A DNA stretch of 64,000 nt. It comes from Tanypteryx hageni (taxonomy: Eukaryota > Arthropoda > Insecta > Odonata > Petaluridae). Location of the stretch: assembly GCA_028673005.1 (NCBI GenBank), contig CM054116.1, positions 33,266,854-33,330,853 of the forward strand. Direction: 5' to 3'. Each line of letters begins with the position of its first letter. Within the stretch, counting starts at the first letter, position 1. Below the pieces are notes generated by a model, which worked only from the letters and a program-made list of their open reading frames with translations, made no database searches and was not told the DNA's origin. Positions 30,501-41,256 of this stretch are shown here, piece by piece. A program made the translations under genes and the position numbers.

Positions 30501-32377
30501 AAGAAAATATCAGCTGTAATGTAAAAGGCAAGGTTTTCTTTTGTTTCTGTTTCAATACTCTGCTTCTATTTTAAGATGTTTTACAAATAAAATAAGCTTA
30601 AATTATACCTCATATTTTTCTGTTATTCTTGATAATAGTTTATTTTGATCACCTACCAGTCATTTATTTGATCTGTTTTTCACTGCAAGCAGAGTTCTGA
30701 AGTTACTACATACTTACTGAGCAGTGTGTATATAGGGGGCCCTTCTGCCTTAGAATCCTAGTTATGTCCCTGGATCTTCTGCAAGCTTTTGCAGATCCCC
30801 ATTTGGGAAACCCTCACCTAGAGGACCTTCTTGTCCCACTGGTTAAGAAACACTGATTTCAGATAGATGCTTTGCAAAGCACATTTGAAATTTACATAAA
30901 TCCTTAAGAGCGGAAAGCACCTCTTGAAGTGTACATCAATGTAAGAAATCTATATAGTACTAACACTAAAATTAGTGATACATTGGCTACCAGCAATTGC
31001 ACTTACATATAATTTAAACTTATTTTTTATAAATTATGTGGACTAAATTTAATTCTCTTAATATTCTTTATCAGGTAATACTATTGAATATGTGGCAAGA
31101 AAAAATGGAGTGACTATTATACCAGCCTTTGTCGGTCATGGAATCGGGACCTATTTTCATGGACCGCCAGATATATACCATTGCTGTGAGTTTTAGAATT
31201 CCACATTTTAAAAAATATTCATCATCATAGGTAGTCTGTCCGTAGACAGGTCCGTGATTATTCATGGTTAAACCTGGTTCTCCATATACTCCTATTTTCC
31301 GCTGTCCTCTTCATATCTTGATAACTCTCTTTCCCTTTCAAATCGTCTATCAGCTGATACCTTTTCCTACCTCTTTCCCTTTTCCCATCTAGTTTTCCTT
31401 CTAACACATCTTTAATCATACTCTCTCTCCTCATGTAATGTCCAACCCAGTTAGCCTTCCTCTTTCTGATAGTCTGTATAATCATTCGCTTCTCTCCTAT
31501 TCTTCGTAGCACTTCATCGTTTTTCATCCTATCTGTCCATTTTATCTTCAGCATTCTCCAAAAATGAAATACTCGAGAAATCAAATTCAGGAATATTCAG
31601 CCAATGCACAAGGCCAGATTATGGCCTAAGCACTATAGGCACTCTGCCTAGTGTTTAAGAGAAAAGGGGCCTATGAAAAGTTCAAACAAAAAAAGTCAAC
31701 AAATGTTTTTTTCACACACTGTTTGTTCTAGCTATTTGGCATGTGTAGGTTGGTATAGCACTCATGTTGAAGTCGGCAGCTGACATGCGCAATAAAAATT
31801 GTACAGTAATACTATTGCACATGCCACTATGTTAACTGCTAAGATGGTACACGCAATGGTCACTGTAATACAAGGGAAACAATTTCTAGAATAAATTTTC
31901 TTGAGAAATCAAAAATAACTTTCCCCCAAATGTTTCCCCAATTAACCTTTAAATGCTGAACTATAGGCAGTATGTGGGGATGGCACTTTATAGGGAGGTA
32001 CTAAATCAGGGTGTAAGTTTCAATCATTGTCCATCTGAATTATTGTTATTATCTAAAAAGGCCATTACAGTGGTCTTAAGTTTTTATTGAGGTTCATCAC
32101 AGTACCACAATGATTTTTAGCAATTAGTTATCAATGTTATAGAGAATGTTTATTCTTCATTATTATTTCTTCTTTGATTTTCCTAGACAATGATTATCCT
32201 GGTAAAATGCAGCCAGGGATGACATTCACAGTGGAGCCAGTTATAGGCCAAGGCTCTCCAGAAGTGATACTGCTGGAAGATGGCTGGACTGCTCTCACCG
32301 TTGATAATAGCCGCTCGGCCCAATTTGAGCACACAGTTCTAATAACAGAAAGTGGGGTTCAAGTTCTTACAATTTAA
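27514..32377 (+). CDS. METAP1D: Mitochondrial methionine aminopeptidase 1D (5' exon unresolved)
   Basis: Coding exons: 27514-27727, 27946-28137, 28342-28492, 31075-31185 and 32187-32377, all GT-AG and in phase, giving about 285 aa. The start exon, with the mitochondrial transit peptide, was not found: the frame of 27514-27727 meets a stop at 27473-27475 without an ATG. The enzyme removes the initiator Met from proteins made in mitochondria, using two metal ions. Landmarks include [20 protein letters not shown] and the six conserved ligand or catalytic residues: His in NVACHGIP, Asp in IINVDVTV, Asp in [10 protein letters not shown], His in [12 protein letters not shown], Glu in TFTVEPVIG, and Glu in [11 protein letters not shown]. 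The protein closes with GVQVLTI, as in its animal orthologues. Intron 4 is 2.6 kb and holds a Tigger remnant; intron 5 holds a LINE fragment. Confidence 0.93.
29600..30240 (+). pseudogene. Tigger-like element remnant, C-terminal transposase part
   Basis: An open frame at 29633-30091 contains an acidic stretch ([20 protein letters not shown]) followed by [13 protein letters not shown], the layout seen at the C-terminus of Tigger/jerky transposases. The right edge at 30240, reversed, reads CAGTAGAACTCAGTTTAAA and is followed by TA, which is a typical Tigger terminal repeat. The 5' part is absent, so this is a truncated copy in METAP1D intron 4. Confidence 0.6.
30700..30870. repeat. hAT MITE end-like sequence in METAP1D intron 4
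   Basis: Reversed, the right side reads CAGTGTTTCTTAACCAGTGG, a hAT-type terminus. The opposite end was not located with confidence. The rest of this 2.6-kb intron is AT-rich without recognisable features. Confidence 0.4.
31206..31584 (-). mobile_element. 5'-truncated LINE 3' fragment
   Basis: The minus-strand frame reads [19 protein letters not shown], then [20 protein letters not shown], then [19 protein letters not shown], and ends near IWRTRFNHE. This is the well-known C-terminal tail of arthropod non-LTR reverse transcriptase ORFs. A short 3'UTR follows and ends in TGATGATGAA-like tail repeats. The 5' truncation is typical of LINE insertion. It lies in METAP1D intron 5. Confidence 0.85.
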
Positions 32378-34656
32378 ATATACTTTTGTTGTAAATATTA
32401 TAGACCATAACATTGTTTAATTTAGGAATAAGATAGAAATCATACATTTGCATATTAATCATAATTCATGCATTAATTCATCTTTTTTATAAAAAGTTTC
32501 AATTAAAGACAATTTTTGAAAGTAAAATTTGTCATGTCTTTAACTCTACATGCTAATCAACATAATGGAGAAAGAGCTTATGTTTTTACTGGAAAAATAC
32601 TATTTTTTTCAGTTGAATATATAATTGAAATAGTTGAGTGAAAAAATTATTTCATTCAAACTAATTTATTAAGGATTTAGTGGCATAAATTATTAAAATA
32701 TTGTACTTTTCATTTTTGCTAAAAACAAGTTTGCAAAATGGCTGTAACATTGATTGTAACGAAATACTTTCACATAAAATGAAACACATGAACAAAATAA
32801 AACCTGCCAACAAAAGGGTTTAATGCAAAAACTAGCTTCATTATTCAAGAATAATTAGCAATCTTTCTTTGAAATTCACTTAATGTCCACAGCCGATATT
32901 ACCCTTCATGGAAAATGTTTTCATCTCAATCTTGGGAATTACATCTGAAACAATATTACTATAATAAAAGCCTAGATGTGTATAATGCTGATGTTATCAA
33001 TGGCACTTTTTAATGCATTTTTAACAAACTTTCTGATTAGGTGGAAGGTTGAAATTTCGCAGGAATGTTTGACTCATGTAAAAATTAAGTTACGAAATAA
33101 AATACAAAAAAAGACCCAGGTTCGACTTAGGGGGGACGATTTTCATTTCACATAAGATAACACATAAAAAGCGACTTTTTAAAGTGTAGGCTTTTATTCT
33201 TTTGGAAATTAAAATTAGAAAGAATTTATGTACGATCTTTGAATTTGAACTATGTTTTAGGAAAATTGATGAAGTTTCTTATTCTATTCATCTTTTTCCA
33301 CCTACCATTCGAAATCTCTCATATTAAACATTTAAATCATATATTTGGGGAAAATATCGGCTTTTAAACAGGATGTTGCTTTGCCAACCGTGTCATTCTT
33401 AAACTTTGAGAATCAATTGTTGTCTCAACCCATATACGTGTAATATATACGAGTGCATAGATTGCCTTAAATTATCATAGGATTTTTTGTGAAATTATGT
33501 AATCCTAATAGAACTGGGATTTAATTTGGATTCTTTTGCTTATTTAAATGACTATATAGATGTAGAGTAAGAGAGAGGGGGATTTGGGCAGGGATAGGAA
33601 GAAAGGGATATAGAATGGAAGGTACATAGAGATTAAGGGAGGTATAGAATTAGAAAAGAATGGGAGGATAGAGGGAGACAGAGATTGGGACAGGAGGGAA
33701 TGAGAGGGGGAAGGTGTGAGAAAAGAGGCAGAGTGGGAGGGAATATTATTTATTTATTATAATTGTGTAGGTAAAGCATGCTTTGAATGTTTTAATATGT
33801 GAGAGGAAGAAAGAAAGATGGAGAGAGACAGAGGAGGGAGAGATAGATAAGGTTCTTTATTAGGGCAAGACAGACTAAGAAGTGTATTTTTCCAGAGGAA
33901 TGGTCTTTATTAGGGCGAGATTGAGACTAGGAAGTCTGCTTTTCCAGAGGAGGAGATAGGGAGGGAGGAGGATGGGAGAGGGAGAAAAGGAGTAAGAATC
34001 GAAAGTTCCTCAAATTTAATACTTAATCCACACATCCGTCATATTTGACCGGCAATTATGCTAGTTTTCTTATTTAACATGTTACTTACATATGCAAAAA
34101 AAGGATTAATATAAGTAAAAATCCACCTGATGTAGATCTTGCAAAAACACTGAGAACACATTAAACTTTTAGCTCATGTTTATTTTGTCAATCAAAAGCC
34201 CTGAAGTTACTGATAAAAAATCATTACAATATTATTTGCACCAACTTTCTGATATGCTACACATGCATCTGGTCTCACTACACTCTTTTCTGACTTGGAG
34301 GAACTCCTACTACTACAAAAACAAAACATGTCATCTGCAAATAAATGGTATTAATAGGTATATTGATTACCTCATATATATGTAAAAATCACACTTGATA
34401 AATAGTTATCTATAATAACAGGTGGCATATGGCTGTGGACAGCATTTCTCGAAAACAAAGAAACTTGGAGACTTAAAATTTGGTACACATACTAAAGAGA
34501 CCTCGAGGATGCACACTTCGGTGAGAGAATTTTGATTTATTGGAGGTGGGAAGGTGGCAGCATACAAATCACACCCCAACCAGAGGCCTGTGTTCTTTTT
34601 TGTAAAATTACACAGCTTATTTAGAATATTAGCAAAATATCCAATTTGAATTTATA
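32378..34656. other. Spacer between METAP1D and Tigger1 element
   Basis: Holds the METAP1D 3'UTR (an ATTAAA near 32499 could be a poly(A) signal) and AT-rich spacer with no gene seen. A purine-rich block lies at 33562-33992. Confidence 0.5.
33562..33992. repeat. Purine-rich (GA-rich) low-complexity block
   Basis: Roughly 430 bp of strongly G+A-biased plus strand with many GAGAGGGA and GGGAGGA motifs, including a partly duplicated TTTATTAGGGC(A/G)AGA unit at about 33860 and 33907. It may be prone to unusual DNA structure. Confidence 0.85.
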
Positions 34657-35682
34657 CAGGCGGACCTTGACTTACGAACATTCAAGTTACGAACAATTCA
34701 TACTTACGAACATTCAGCAATCCATGTACTAAGGAATTTTGACTCCCTATTCAGTTAACGAACACAACTCTAGCGGATACGAACATCTGGACCACCGAAG
34801 GAGCTTTGTTCTTTTTATCTTCAAGTGTACACAAACAAACCCATATATGAGAATTCTTATCTCTGCTCTGCATCTTGATTCTGTCACTCATGACATAAGC
34901 ATAAACAGATCCTTTTAATTAAGTTTCTGACTGTTGGGGATTTGCATTTAAGCTTAGGACTTTCTTTGGTTGATCATAGTCATTGGCAAAACATTTATTT
35001 GTAAGGCAGCAGACGATAGTGTTCTTGTTCTTTAGTGAAACAATTTTTACAGTTAAATCTGACTAACATATAACAAAGAATATTATCACATACCCAGTCA
35101 AGTAGCTAAGAAAAGGGACTGGCAAACCTTTCAACATCAGTAAGTACACTTTCCAGAATTTCGAATAATCATAATTCTCTAAGAACATTTCCTTGACAAT
35201 ACGAGAAAACCATCGCGCTGTTATTTATCGAAACACATTGTTGGATATTATTGACATTTTTTTAATTACGAAAAATTCACTTAAATATCTTTAAAAAATT
35301 TAAGACCACACAATAATGCTTCTACATTTTAATAATACCTTAAATAACCTAAACTCTATTTGTAATGTTTTCTTTATCATCTGAAATTTGCTTCATTATA
35401 ATCAATAGAGCTTCGAGAGTTCTTGTGTTGGTGACGGTATGTTTTAATGTAAAAGTTAACTATTATTGATAGACTTAAGCCTTCTAAAGTTACAAAAATT
35501 AAAGTTTAAAAAAATTTCATCTATTAGGTCTGTTCTGCAGTTAGTTAGTCAGTAAAAACTGAAGTGTCATCGTTGAAGAAATGGAAGTGTTTAACAATTT
35601 GGATTCAATCAAAATAAGAAAAACCAACGATTGAGTAGTGAATTGATTCAAGATAAGCCTTTTTCAGGATATTAAATCACAT

Positions 35683-36751
35683 ATGGGAAAAACGGCGAGT
35701 GATCCTGCTGAATCTATGGCCAGTGCTGGATGGTTTGCAAAATTCAAGAGTAGGATAAATATGAAAAACCTTTCATCATCTGGTGAATCTGCAAGTGCCG
35801 ATCACGAGGCAGCAAAAAAATCTCCCGAGGCATTGGCAACAATTATTAAAGATGGGGGTTACTGTTCTCGACAAGTTTTCAATGTTGACGAGACAGGTCT
35901 TTGCTGGGAAAAGATGCCTTCAAGGACCTTCATTGCAACTGAAGAGAAGAAAGTTCCTGGATTCAAAATTTCTAAAGATCGTCTAACCCTCCTTCTGGGT
36001 GGAAATGCTGCAAGAGATTTTAAATTGAAACCACTTCTTGTTTATCACTCTGAAAATCCAAGGGCATAGTTAAGGCAACATTTCCCGTGATTTGGACTTT
36101 GAATAAGAAAACATCCTTACTATTTCAGCAGTGGTTTCTTGATCACTTTGTTCCAGCTGTCAAAAATTATTGTAGGGAGAATAATTTGGCCTTTAAAATT
36201 TTATTAGTCATCAATAATGCCCCAGGTCATCCTGTAAAATTAGCTAATTTGGACTCAAACGTCCAAGTTGTCTTCTTGTCTCCCAACACCACTTCCTTAC
36301 TGCAACCGATGGACCAGACAGTAATCGTGACCTTCAAAAGGTTTTACTTAAGTCGAACTATCGCTCAAGCTAATGCAGCTGCCGACGCAGAACCCTGAAA
36401 GACTGTCGGAGCAAGATGTGTCCACAGTTTGTTTATGATTCACAGGATTCTGAACAAACTGAAGAGCAAATCACCCATGAAGTTGTAGAAATGGGAAAAT
36501 TATAAATGGATGCCTTAGATGTGAATGAGTTAGTGAACTCTCATTCGATTGAACTTACAAATGATGAGCTGATAGTAATGCAGAAGGAAGTCAAAGAACA
36601 AGATGATGACAGCAACGATGACAACACTCCTTGTCCTCCCACAAAAGCTTTGTCTGCAAAAGTACTCAGCGATTCGTTCAAGAAAATCGATGAGGCTTTG
36701 AAGGTATTAAAAGATAATGACCCAAATGCAGAAAGAAGTTCTAGTTTATAA
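35683..36751 (+). pseudogene. Tigger1-like transposase, frame-broken
   Basis: Three consecutive pieces in different frames: 35683-36069 (SAGWFAKFKSRINMKNL, then QVFNVDETGLCWEKMPSRTF), 36087-36398 (FQQWFLDHFVPAVKNYC, then ILLVINNAPGHPVKLANLDS and LSPNTTSLLQPMDQTVIVTF) and 36506-36751 (acidic C-terminal tail). The first catalytic Asp (NVDETG) and the QPMDQ region are present. At the second catalytic position the usual D of the DNAPGHP motif reads N (INNAPGHP). Together with stops at 36067 and 36397, this marks an inactive copy. The N-terminal CENP-B part before 35683 is more decayed. Confidence 0.88.
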
Positions 36752-37103
36752 AGGAGTTCACAGAGAGCTATCCAGCTATAAACTCCTTTATGAAGAGAAG
36801 AAAAGAATGTCTTCAATTCAACTTTCGTTAAACCGATTCTTTAATAAAGTAGATAACAGCACATCTTCTCTAGCATCAACTTTTTAGGCATCAGAAAAAT
36901 ATCCTGCATACTCACCTACAAATAGTCCTGCTGAACCAAATAATTCCTCCCCTAATTCTTCAGAATAATAATCATTGATCCCTCCCATCAATAGATGTCT
37001 TGGAAATCACTGAATGTTCTCTACAAGACTTGTACAAGGAAATTAAAGATTTTATTGAAAATAAATTAATTTATACTGTTCACTTTTTATTCCCTTGATA
37101 AGG

Positions 37104-37805
37104 AAAAAATCTGATGTGGCCACCAAATGACTTTCTCCATATCTGTAATATTTCTAAAAATTCCAAATAGATTACATGATAATAAATATTTTAAGAAACT
37201 GCGAGAAAATTTTATACTTTACAAAGAACAGAAATAAACTCAAACCATAGACTTCTGATATTGGATATAGCCACAAAGCTCCAACAATTAAGAAAAGAAA
37301 AAGGAGCCTTACTAAGACGTAACTAAGCATCAATTGTTAACAATAGTCATCGGTAGGTGGCGTGGTGGTGGCAGCTAAAAATATAAGATCTCTTAAACAA
37401 TGCATTATATGGAAAAATGTTTCAAACAAAGGTTGTAGAAAATGAAATTTCCTACAGCTTTTATTCCAATACATTTTTACATTTATCAAATATTAGAGCA
37501 AATATTTCAAAATAAGGAAAAAGTGACAAGAATCAACACCCACTTCCGGTTGACTGATTTTTACCAAAAACTAATCAGTTTTTCTGACTTTTATAAAAAT
37601 ATTAAATATAAAATTTCGTGTTTACCTGATTAATAGTTTTTGAGTTAAGCACCCACAAAAAGCTATCACATACACAGACATCAAGAAAATGCTCAAAACG
37701 TGTTCAGGGGTCCTCAAAATGTGTATTTCCATTGAAATCTCGAATTCGATTCTTTTCATGAATACAATACTTTCCCTATACTACGTATATGGAGAAAGTA
37801 AAAAC
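37104..37805 (+). repeat. Copy 2 of the ~700-bp repeat, inside the Tigger1 element
   Basis: Same orientation and near full length relative to copy 1. It starts with GAAAAAATCTGATGTGGCC and ends ATATGGAGAAAGTAAAAAC. Lying wholly between the Tigger transposase remnant and the Tigger right end, it must have inserted after that Tigger. Confidence 0.85.
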
Positions 37806-38483
37806 TGATACTTTCTAAATATTCAGGAATGGATTAATGAGTTTAACATCGTTTCTTATAGATAAGGTCAATTCAACTTAGGAACATTCAGCTTACGATT
37901 GCATTTCCAGGTACACATTAAGTTCGTAAGTAGAGGTTCGCCTGTATTTAATTTGATCATACCAGTTAAGGGAGAATATTGGTCACTTATCTTGAGAGTA
38001 CCTTGAGTTTGAGTGAAATGAGCATGAAAAATTTTAAACTGTAAACCCTGGGCAAAGTCCAGGTAATTAGCTAGTACCATACTTAAATATCAAGTATTAT
38101 GCGAATCGACAAAGGGACAAGTGCTCAAGGAGTATTGCTGGATGAAGATTGCTGACAGAACTGGATGTAAAAATTGATATAATAATACTGCTAATACAGT
38201 TATCATTTGAGAAATACGGCTTATGCAGTATAGTCTCCAAATTCTATAACTGCATGAATTTTAATTAAAATCGTTCTTGCCATTTTTGAATAAATCAACA
38301 TTTTGTGAAAATCAACAAGAATAATTTAGATCATCATTGCACTATATTGTTCATCTCCTCAAAGTTTCTATTCTGGATAACATTACATCTTAAATACAAA
38401 CTATCATTCGATTCCATTGAACCACCAAGGCTCTAGGTAAGCGAACATGCAGATGGCATGGGACAAACCACTTTTTTGGCCTT

Positions 38484-38553
38484 GGAGGACATCTAAAACA
38501 TGTATATCCATCAAAATCTGTCGATTTTTTTCACGATTACAATATTTTCTCTA
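38484..38553 (+). repeat. Left part of repeat copy 6, split by Tigger2-like insertion
   Basis: Sequence such as AAAACATGTATATCCATC, then TCGATTTTTTTCACGA and AATATTTTCTC, matches the 3' part of the ~700-bp family. It stops at TA 38552-38553, and the missing end resumes at 41230 with TACTATGGATG and GAGAAAGTAAAAA. Confidence 0.8.
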
Positions 38554-39459
38554 TCCCCCGATTTATGCGAATTTTGCAATAACGCGATTTCATACAACTT
38601 ATTTATTTTTTAACAATTTTTTCTGATGCAACCTGATCAGAAAGTAAAAAATAGTGCATGTGCAGTTGCTTGCACACAGCTTGGGTTCTGTGTACTCACC
38701 AACCGCCTCTCACTAGCCCTCAACTATATCAGTGTGATTTGTGGCATTCGGACGTGTGAACTGCCGTTTATTTCTCTAATCCTAGTGAATATCAGTTTTT
38801 CAGTGTGTTTTGTGGCGTTAGGGAATGTTAAGAGGAAGAGAAAGGCTCTCACTTAGGAAGTGAAATTATATGTTTTGAACTGATATGAGAAAGTTACAGT
38901 ACAGTTGATATCCAATGTGATTTATGTTTGAGTGAATCCACGCTCGGGACAATTTATTCTAATGCGTCCCAAGTTAAAGAAAGCAGTAAAAGCACTAAGA
39001 AATTGAGCTCAGCCCTATCAACAATAATTCATTCTAACATAATGGAAAAAATGGAGATTTTCCCTACATTGTGTCAAAATCAACAAAATATGCCTTTATC
39101 CACTGCTGTCATTCAGGAAAAGGCAAAATCGTTTTATGACTAAAAAGAAATTTGAGGAAAAGTAAAACCTTTTACTGCTAGTTATGGGTGGTTTGAAAGA
39201 TTTAAGGTCTGACACGGTTTCCAAAATCTGCAGCAGATAAGTGTTGCTGCAGAGAAATTTCCTTAACTTTTAAAAGCTGTGATTGATGAACTTTCAATAT
39301 TAAAATGGCAATAGATATAGTTGGCGATGCATAGGAGTATGAATGGAGCTTGGAGGAAAATCTGGCCCAAGGTAGTCAACAATTTCCGAGCTTACACAGT
39401 GAAAGATGACATTGCCAATGCAAGGCAAGAAATCGTGGAGATGCCTACTACTTGACTCG

Positions 39460-40908
39460 TAGACAGAAGAACTATCTAATAAAGATTTCCTACAGCTGAT
39501 GAAAGAATGTGAGGAGGAAGAAGAGTCGATTGCTGAAGTCCAGCCTGTTAGAATGCTCTCGGACAAAATATTAGCCGAGGCCTTCCAGCACCTTAACCCT
39601 TTAACTGATTTGCCCGTACCACATACGGGGAAGTTTCTCGGTACCGAAATGACTTGCCCGTATCTGATACGGGCATCCTTCTACGTGCAACAGTAAATCG
39701 TGATTATCCCGTACTTTTCCTATCACGTAGTTATGTCATTTCTCACATGATTGCGCTAGCTGTATTGAAGGTGTCGGTCTCTCCCGGAAGTTTTTTATAC
39801 TTTTTAGCATTTCTTCATTAGATCTGTGATCTTTCTACACGTAGTTGTGTTTTTTTCGATTCCACGAAGTTTATGCAATTTCCTGTCTGAGTTTATTTAA
39901 ATTCCCTATTTTGTTCTTTTATCTGATGTTAGAACAGTATGTATAATGTTATAATTCTGCTTATATCTTATATTTTATTGTCAATTGATGTCAATTATCG
40001 ACTTCTAAATCCTTTCCGGTGGACCTCCTACCGTCATATTTAGCTTTATATTGTAGTAATAGTTCAAGTTTTCTGTAAATTTCCACTCTCGCAATCTTTT
40101 TTATGAGTATTCTGTTCTTGTATGTTACATTTTTATTTTTCATACACAATAACTTTTGATTTTTACGACAATATTTTGTCAGTAACCAAGCAATACCAAT
40201 TGAAGTAACACATTTACTATTACTTTTCGAACTTATTTTGGTACAAAATTTCACATGTATTGTTATAAATTTGGAATTTATGTTTCATCGTATTTTACGA
40301 TAATATTGCAACATGTAACACGAATAATTTGTTGTTAAATTTTAATTTTTAAATTGTTAAATTGATAAAAAATATTGTTTAGTTTATTTTTTATATTATT
40401 ATTTAAAAGATTCATTATTTCATAAATTTAAAAAATTTACTAGATTATGCCATAAATATATTGCTTAAAATTTAAACGTATAGAAATAATATTTTAATTA
40501 CGGCAGATAAGCTATGTGTATGTAAATATAAAAATGTAAATATTGCAAATATAAACAAACTATTAACAATATTTTAAATGAATATGTCAACGTAATTAAT
40601 TAAATAATAAAAATATGAAATAAAAAAATCTGCCTTTTTTGAGTAAATATTTTCAAAAAAACCCGACTGTCAAAGGGTTAAAGCTGTTATGGCCCTTTTT
40701 GACAAGAATGATTCTGACTGTGACAGAAGAACTATCTAATAAAGATTTCCTACAGCTGATGAAAGAATGTTAGGAGGAAGAAGAGTCGATTGCTGAAGTC
40801 CAGCCTGTTAGAATGCTCTCGGACAAAATATTAGCCGAGGCCTTCCAGCACCTTAAAGCTGTTACGGCCCTTTTTGACAAGAATGATTCTGACTGTGACA
40901 GAAGTTCC
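39460..40908 (+). repeat. ~180-bp tandem duplication interrupted by piggyBac-like MITE
   Basis: The segment from GACAGAAGAACTATCTAATA to about GATTCTGACTGTGACAGAAG occurs twice. Copy one is split (39465-39596 and 40682-40733); copy two is continuous from about 40726 to 40908. The copies differ at a few sites only (for example GTGAGG versus GTTAGG). The 8-bp string GACAGAAG stands at the duplication joint. Confidence 0.85.
39597..40677. mobile_element. piggyBac-like MITE with TTAA target site
   Basis: A 1081-bp insert flanked by TTAA (39593-39596 and 40678-40681). Its left end is CCCTTTAACTGATTTGCCCG; the reverse complement of its right end begins CCCTTTGACAGTCGGG. TTAA plus CCCTTT ends match the piggyBac superfamily. 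The subterminal part repeats a CCCGTA..TACGGG palindrome. There is no transposase ORF, so it is non-autonomous. Confidence 0.88.
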
Positions 40909-41256
40909 AAGGTATCATGGGAGTTGCAGAATGCCGCGGGTTGCTGTAGGGAACTCGATAAAGAAAATTAAGCATGCTCAACTGTCCTTAGAAAAATTAT
41001 TAAATTCATTGTTATAACAAAAATAAAGATTTATTTATTCATTCCTCTATTTCATGTTTTTGTTACCTAACATTAAAAACACTTGGAAATAAGATAATTT
41101 CTTACAAAAGGTGTTTGTATTTGGATAAGCAACCTTCACTTATAATATTATTGCTGTCGGGAAAAAAAATTTAAGTTACACGACCAATGCTGGGAACGTA
41201 ACTATCGCATAAGTCAGGGGTTAAGTGTATACTATGGATGTGAGAAAGTAAAAAAC

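Larger units (their letters stand above)
34657..37944 (+). mobile_element. Tigger1-like transposon with TIRs and TA target site
   Basis: A 3288-bp element. Its left end is CAGGCGGACCTTGACTTACG and the reverse complement of its right end is CAGGCGAACCTCTACTTACG. TA flanks both sides (34655-34656, 37945-37946), as expected for Tc1/mariner-Tigger elements. It encodes a broken transposase at 35683-36751 and carries a later repeat insertion at 37104-37805. Confidence 0.92.
38554..41227 (+). mobile_element. Tigger2-like element flanked by TA duplication
   Basis: A 2674-bp element. The left end reads TCCCCCGATTTATGCGA; the reverse complement of the right end reads CACTTAACCCCTGACTTATG. The left terminus may have lost a few bases. 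TA lies on both sides (38552-38553, 41228-41229). Interior fragments include STLGTIYSNASQVKES, STAVIQEKAKSFYD and TASYGWFERFKV, from the Tigger DNA-binding region, and a C-terminal block with LLQLMKECEEEEESIAEVQP-like sequence. Multiple stops make it defective. Confidence 0.85.

Noticed and set aside
31258..31584. Possible host exon on the minus strand
   Set aside because: The protein is the well-known tail of a LINE reverse transcriptase, and it sits in a METAP1D intron on the opposite strand.
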